Shown: piece after piece, positions 5,230 through 6,274 of the stretch
Layout: each line of letters starts with the position of its first letter
Position numbering within the stretch: the first letter of the stretch is position 1
From: Planctomycetota bacterium
Lineage (GTDB): Bacteria > Planctomycetota > SZUA-567 > H5-PLA8 > CALKMO01
Direction: 5' to 3'
Length of the DNA: 6,274 nt
Assembly: GCA_026417845.1 (NCBI GenBank)
Contig: JAOACM010000177.1
Span: 1-6,274, forward strand
Position numbers and translations under genes: made by a program
Notes under the pieces: model-generated
What the model saw: the letters and a program-made list of their open reading frames with translations, nothing else
What the model was told of the DNA's origin: nothing
The model's database searches: none

Positions 5230-5352
5230 CGTCGCGTCAGGCCCTGCCACGGGGACCGGCTCGAAACACTCCTCCGCGGCGCCTTCGCCGCCCGGACGCT
5301 CCGCCGCGCGCCGGCCGGCGGGCCGGTCGGTTCGCGGCACACGGCGCCAACC

Positions 5353-5598
5353 TCACCCCTCCCACGGGTTCGCCGGATCAAGCGGCGCGGGAGCCTCGGA
5401 TCGCGGCCTCTTCTCGAGCGGCCTCTGTTCTTCGTACGTGGCCCCTCCGCGCAGCCATCGGCAGCCGGAGATTGCCGCAAGGCAGAGCGCGAGCGATGCC
5501 GCCAGAGCGGCCATCACGATCCGGGAGGCGGGCGGAACCGGCGCCCGCAGCGGGCAGAGCGTGCCGCGCGGAAATGGCGGCGGTGCGGCCGCGGTCAT
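5353..5598 (-). CDS. Small predicted lipoprotein
   Basis: The 81-residue product has a hydrophobic stretch (about 28-43, rich in Ala and Leu) ending in the lipobox ISGC (43-46), so Cys46 would be the lipidated first residue of a mature 36-residue protein that is hydrophilic and rich in Pro, Glu and Arg. It would be anchored in a membrane of the envelope. The N-region before the hydrophobic core is long (27 residues, with three Arg). A start at Met29 (5514) is possible but would leave no positive charge. The ATG at 5598 overlaps the stop of the TPR gene as ATGA, with GGAGG 13 bases upstream, so translational coupling is likely. I recognise no family and assign no function. Short lipoproteins of this type are hard to verify by sequence alone; the overlap and lipobox together make it credible. 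Confidence 0.6.
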   Translation of the reverse strand: MTAAAPPPFPRGTLCPLRAPVPPASRIVMAALAASLALCLAAISGCRWLRGGATYEEQRPLEKRPRSEAPAPLDPANPWEG

Positions 5599-6092
5599 CC
5601 GCGGGCCTTTTCCTCCAGCTTCTCCATGAGGACTTTCCATCGCGGATCATCCTTCAAGGCGTCGAGGTCCCTGTCGCGCCTCATGTGTTCCGCATCCCGG
5701 TATCCCAACTCGATGGATTTCGCAAGCTCCTCGAAGGCGAACTTCTTCTGCCCGGTCAGCGCGTAGGAACAGGCCAGGTTATAATGGGCGGTGCATGAGT
5801 TCGGCTTGAGCCGCGCCAGTCTGATGTCGGCATCGAGTCCTTTCCGGTAATCTCCTCTCCTGGTGTACACCTCGCCCAGGATGGTCAGCGCGTCCACGTG
5901 ATCCGGATTGCGCCTGATTATGGATTCCCAGAACTCCACCTCGAGATCGTCCTTGGTGCCGCCCGGTATCTTTATCGGTTCGAACAGGCACCGCACCCAT
6001 CCGTCCTCAGATCCCGGGTCGGCGGCAAATGCCCGCTGGATATCGAGAGGCAGCAGGCTGCGGCTCCTCCGCCTCTTCGGTCTTCTTCCCAT
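5595..6092 (-). CDS. TPR-repeat protein
   Basis: The 165-residue product begins with a strongly basic stretch (GRRPKRRRSRS, 2-12) and contains about two tetratricopeptide repeats: one near 66-99 (alanine and glycine at the helix-packing positions in ALTILGEVYTRRGDYRKGL) and one near 100-133 (HYNLACSYALTGQKKFAFEEL), followed by LGYRDAEHMRRDRDLDALKDDPRW (129-152), a C-terminal segment common in bacterial TPR proteins. TPRs mediate protein-protein contacts; the partner is unknown. There is no signal peptide, so it should be cytoplasmic, perhaps bound to nucleic acid or membrane through the basic N-terminus (inference). The ATG at 6092 is preferred because GGAGGAGG lies just upstream (about 6098-6105); a TTG at 6107 would sit inside this ribosome binding site. 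The stop overlaps the ATG of the lipoprotein gene as ATGA. Confidence 0.85.
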   Translation of the reverse strand: MGRRPKRRRSRSLLPLDIQRAFAADPGSEDGWVRCLFEPIKIPGGTKDDLEVEFWESIIRRNPDHVDALTILGEVYTRRGDYRKGLDADIRLARLKPNSCTAHYNLACSYALTGQKKFAFEELAKSIELGYRDAEHMRRDRDLDALKDDPRWKVLMEKLEEKARG

Positions 6093-6162
6093 CGTATCCT
6101 CCTCCAAGGTTCATCCGCTATCGCAGGACGGCCTGTCTCCGGCGCAAGGCCGCCGTCGCGTT

Positions 6163-6238
6163 CCGGCGCGCGGCGGACTGCCGGATCGGGGCATTGCGGG
6201 CCTGGCTCGCGAAGGCCGGCTGGCACGCCGCGCGCCGG
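6163..6238. repeat. Long GC-rich inverted repeat upstream of the TPR gene
   Basis: CCGGCGCGCGGCG (6163-6175) is the exact reverse complement of CGCCGCGCGCCGG (6226-6238). Inside, TGCC (6179-6182) pairs with GGCA (6222-6225) after a three-base bulge, so about 17 bp can form around a 39-base loop. No T-tract follows on either side. It could be the end structure of a gene beyond the window, a leader structure of the TPR gene, or a dispersed palindromic repeat. Confidence 0.45.
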
Positions 6239-6274
6239 GTCGGGTCTCCCCGAAACCGCCCCGGCCGCCCGGCC

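Larger units (their letters stand above)
4750..5352. other. Gene-free stretch upstream of the fur promoter
   Basis: Including the promoter and leader, the gap from the fur start codon to the lipoprotein stop codon is 692 bases. Long open frames on both strands give Arg/Pro/Ala/Gly-rich products with no motifs and mutually exclusive overlaps, so I accept none. The stretch holds the TGAC palindrome cluster (4884-4924), a CGAACGTTCG palindrome (4986-4995), an 11-base direct repeat CCGGCCGGTAT (4939-4949 and 5036-5046), a hairpin (5137-5164), a G-quadruplex motif (5191-5211) and a T-arm-like stem-loop (5213-5229). A non-coding RNA here is possible but not shown. Confidence 0.5.

Noticed and set aside
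5205..5297. Complete tRNA (class II or selenocysteine) on the minus strand
   Set aside because: T arm, possible acceptor and D-like hairpin are present, but I found no paired anticodon stem with T33, and no CCA end; kept only as a T-arm-like motif.
4809..5480. Long overlapping open frames on both strands between fur and the lipoprotein gene
   Set aside because: The products are low-complexity Arg/Pro/Ala/Gly sequences, overlap each other in several frames and show no domain or start signal.
1..6274. CRISPR array, rRNA, integrase or complete insertion sequence
   Set aside because: No regularly spaced identical repeats, rRNA-like sequence, transposase or integrase motifs were seen on either strand.

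Overview
The window is GC-rich bacterial DNA with densely packed genes on the minus strand and GC-rich, hairpin-laden spacers. It looks like a metagenomic contig from an uncultured anaerobe. A DUF1638 protein, a ferrous-iron (Feo) uptake operon and a small TPR protein together fit an anaerobic or microaerobic lineage of the PVC/Omnitrophota/Lentisphaerota kind, but no marker gene fixes the taxonomy, so this is a low-confidence guess.

Layout, left to right. (1) At the left edge the 5' end of a minus-strand phosphoribosyltransferase (orotate phosphoribosyltransferase-like) runs out of the window; its ATG is at 239. (2) A 668-base divergent spacer (240-907) holds a possible promoter for that gene and an 82-base imperfect inverted repeat resembling a small MITE. 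(3) A DUF1638 gene (908-1693) is the only plus-strand gene. (4) A 234-base convergent spacer is full of hairpins, two of which share a loop and differ by a compensatory base change. (5) A minus-strand iron module follows: fur-family regulator (4660-4142), feoA (3938-3636) and feoB (3670-1928). feoA and feoB overlap by 35 bases. A strong sigma-70-type promoter (TTGACG, 17 bases, TAAGAT) lies upstream of fur. A 15-base palindrome (TGCGAC-TTT-GTCGCA) sits just downstream of its predicted start point, as expected for an autorepressed Fur-family operon. (6) A 692-base spacer (4661-5352) contains palindromes, a G-quadruplex motif and a tRNA T-arm-like stem-loop, but no convincing gene. (7) A two-gene unit follows: a TPR protein (6092-5595) and a small predicted lipoprotein (5598-5353), coupled by an ATGA overlap. 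(8) The right edge carries a long GC-rich inverted repeat upstream of the TPR gene.

Functional reading. Fur-family protein, FeoA and FeoB form a self-contained Fe(II) import and control unit: the regulator probably represses its own promoter when metal is plentiful and so limits read-through into feoAB. The TPR/lipoprotein pair and the DUF1638 protein have no assigned function. I found no clear evidence of a wholly new system. The best candidates for a second look are the covarying hairpins downstream of the DUF1638 gene, the MITE-like element, the compact FeoB and the coupled TPR/lipoprotein pair.
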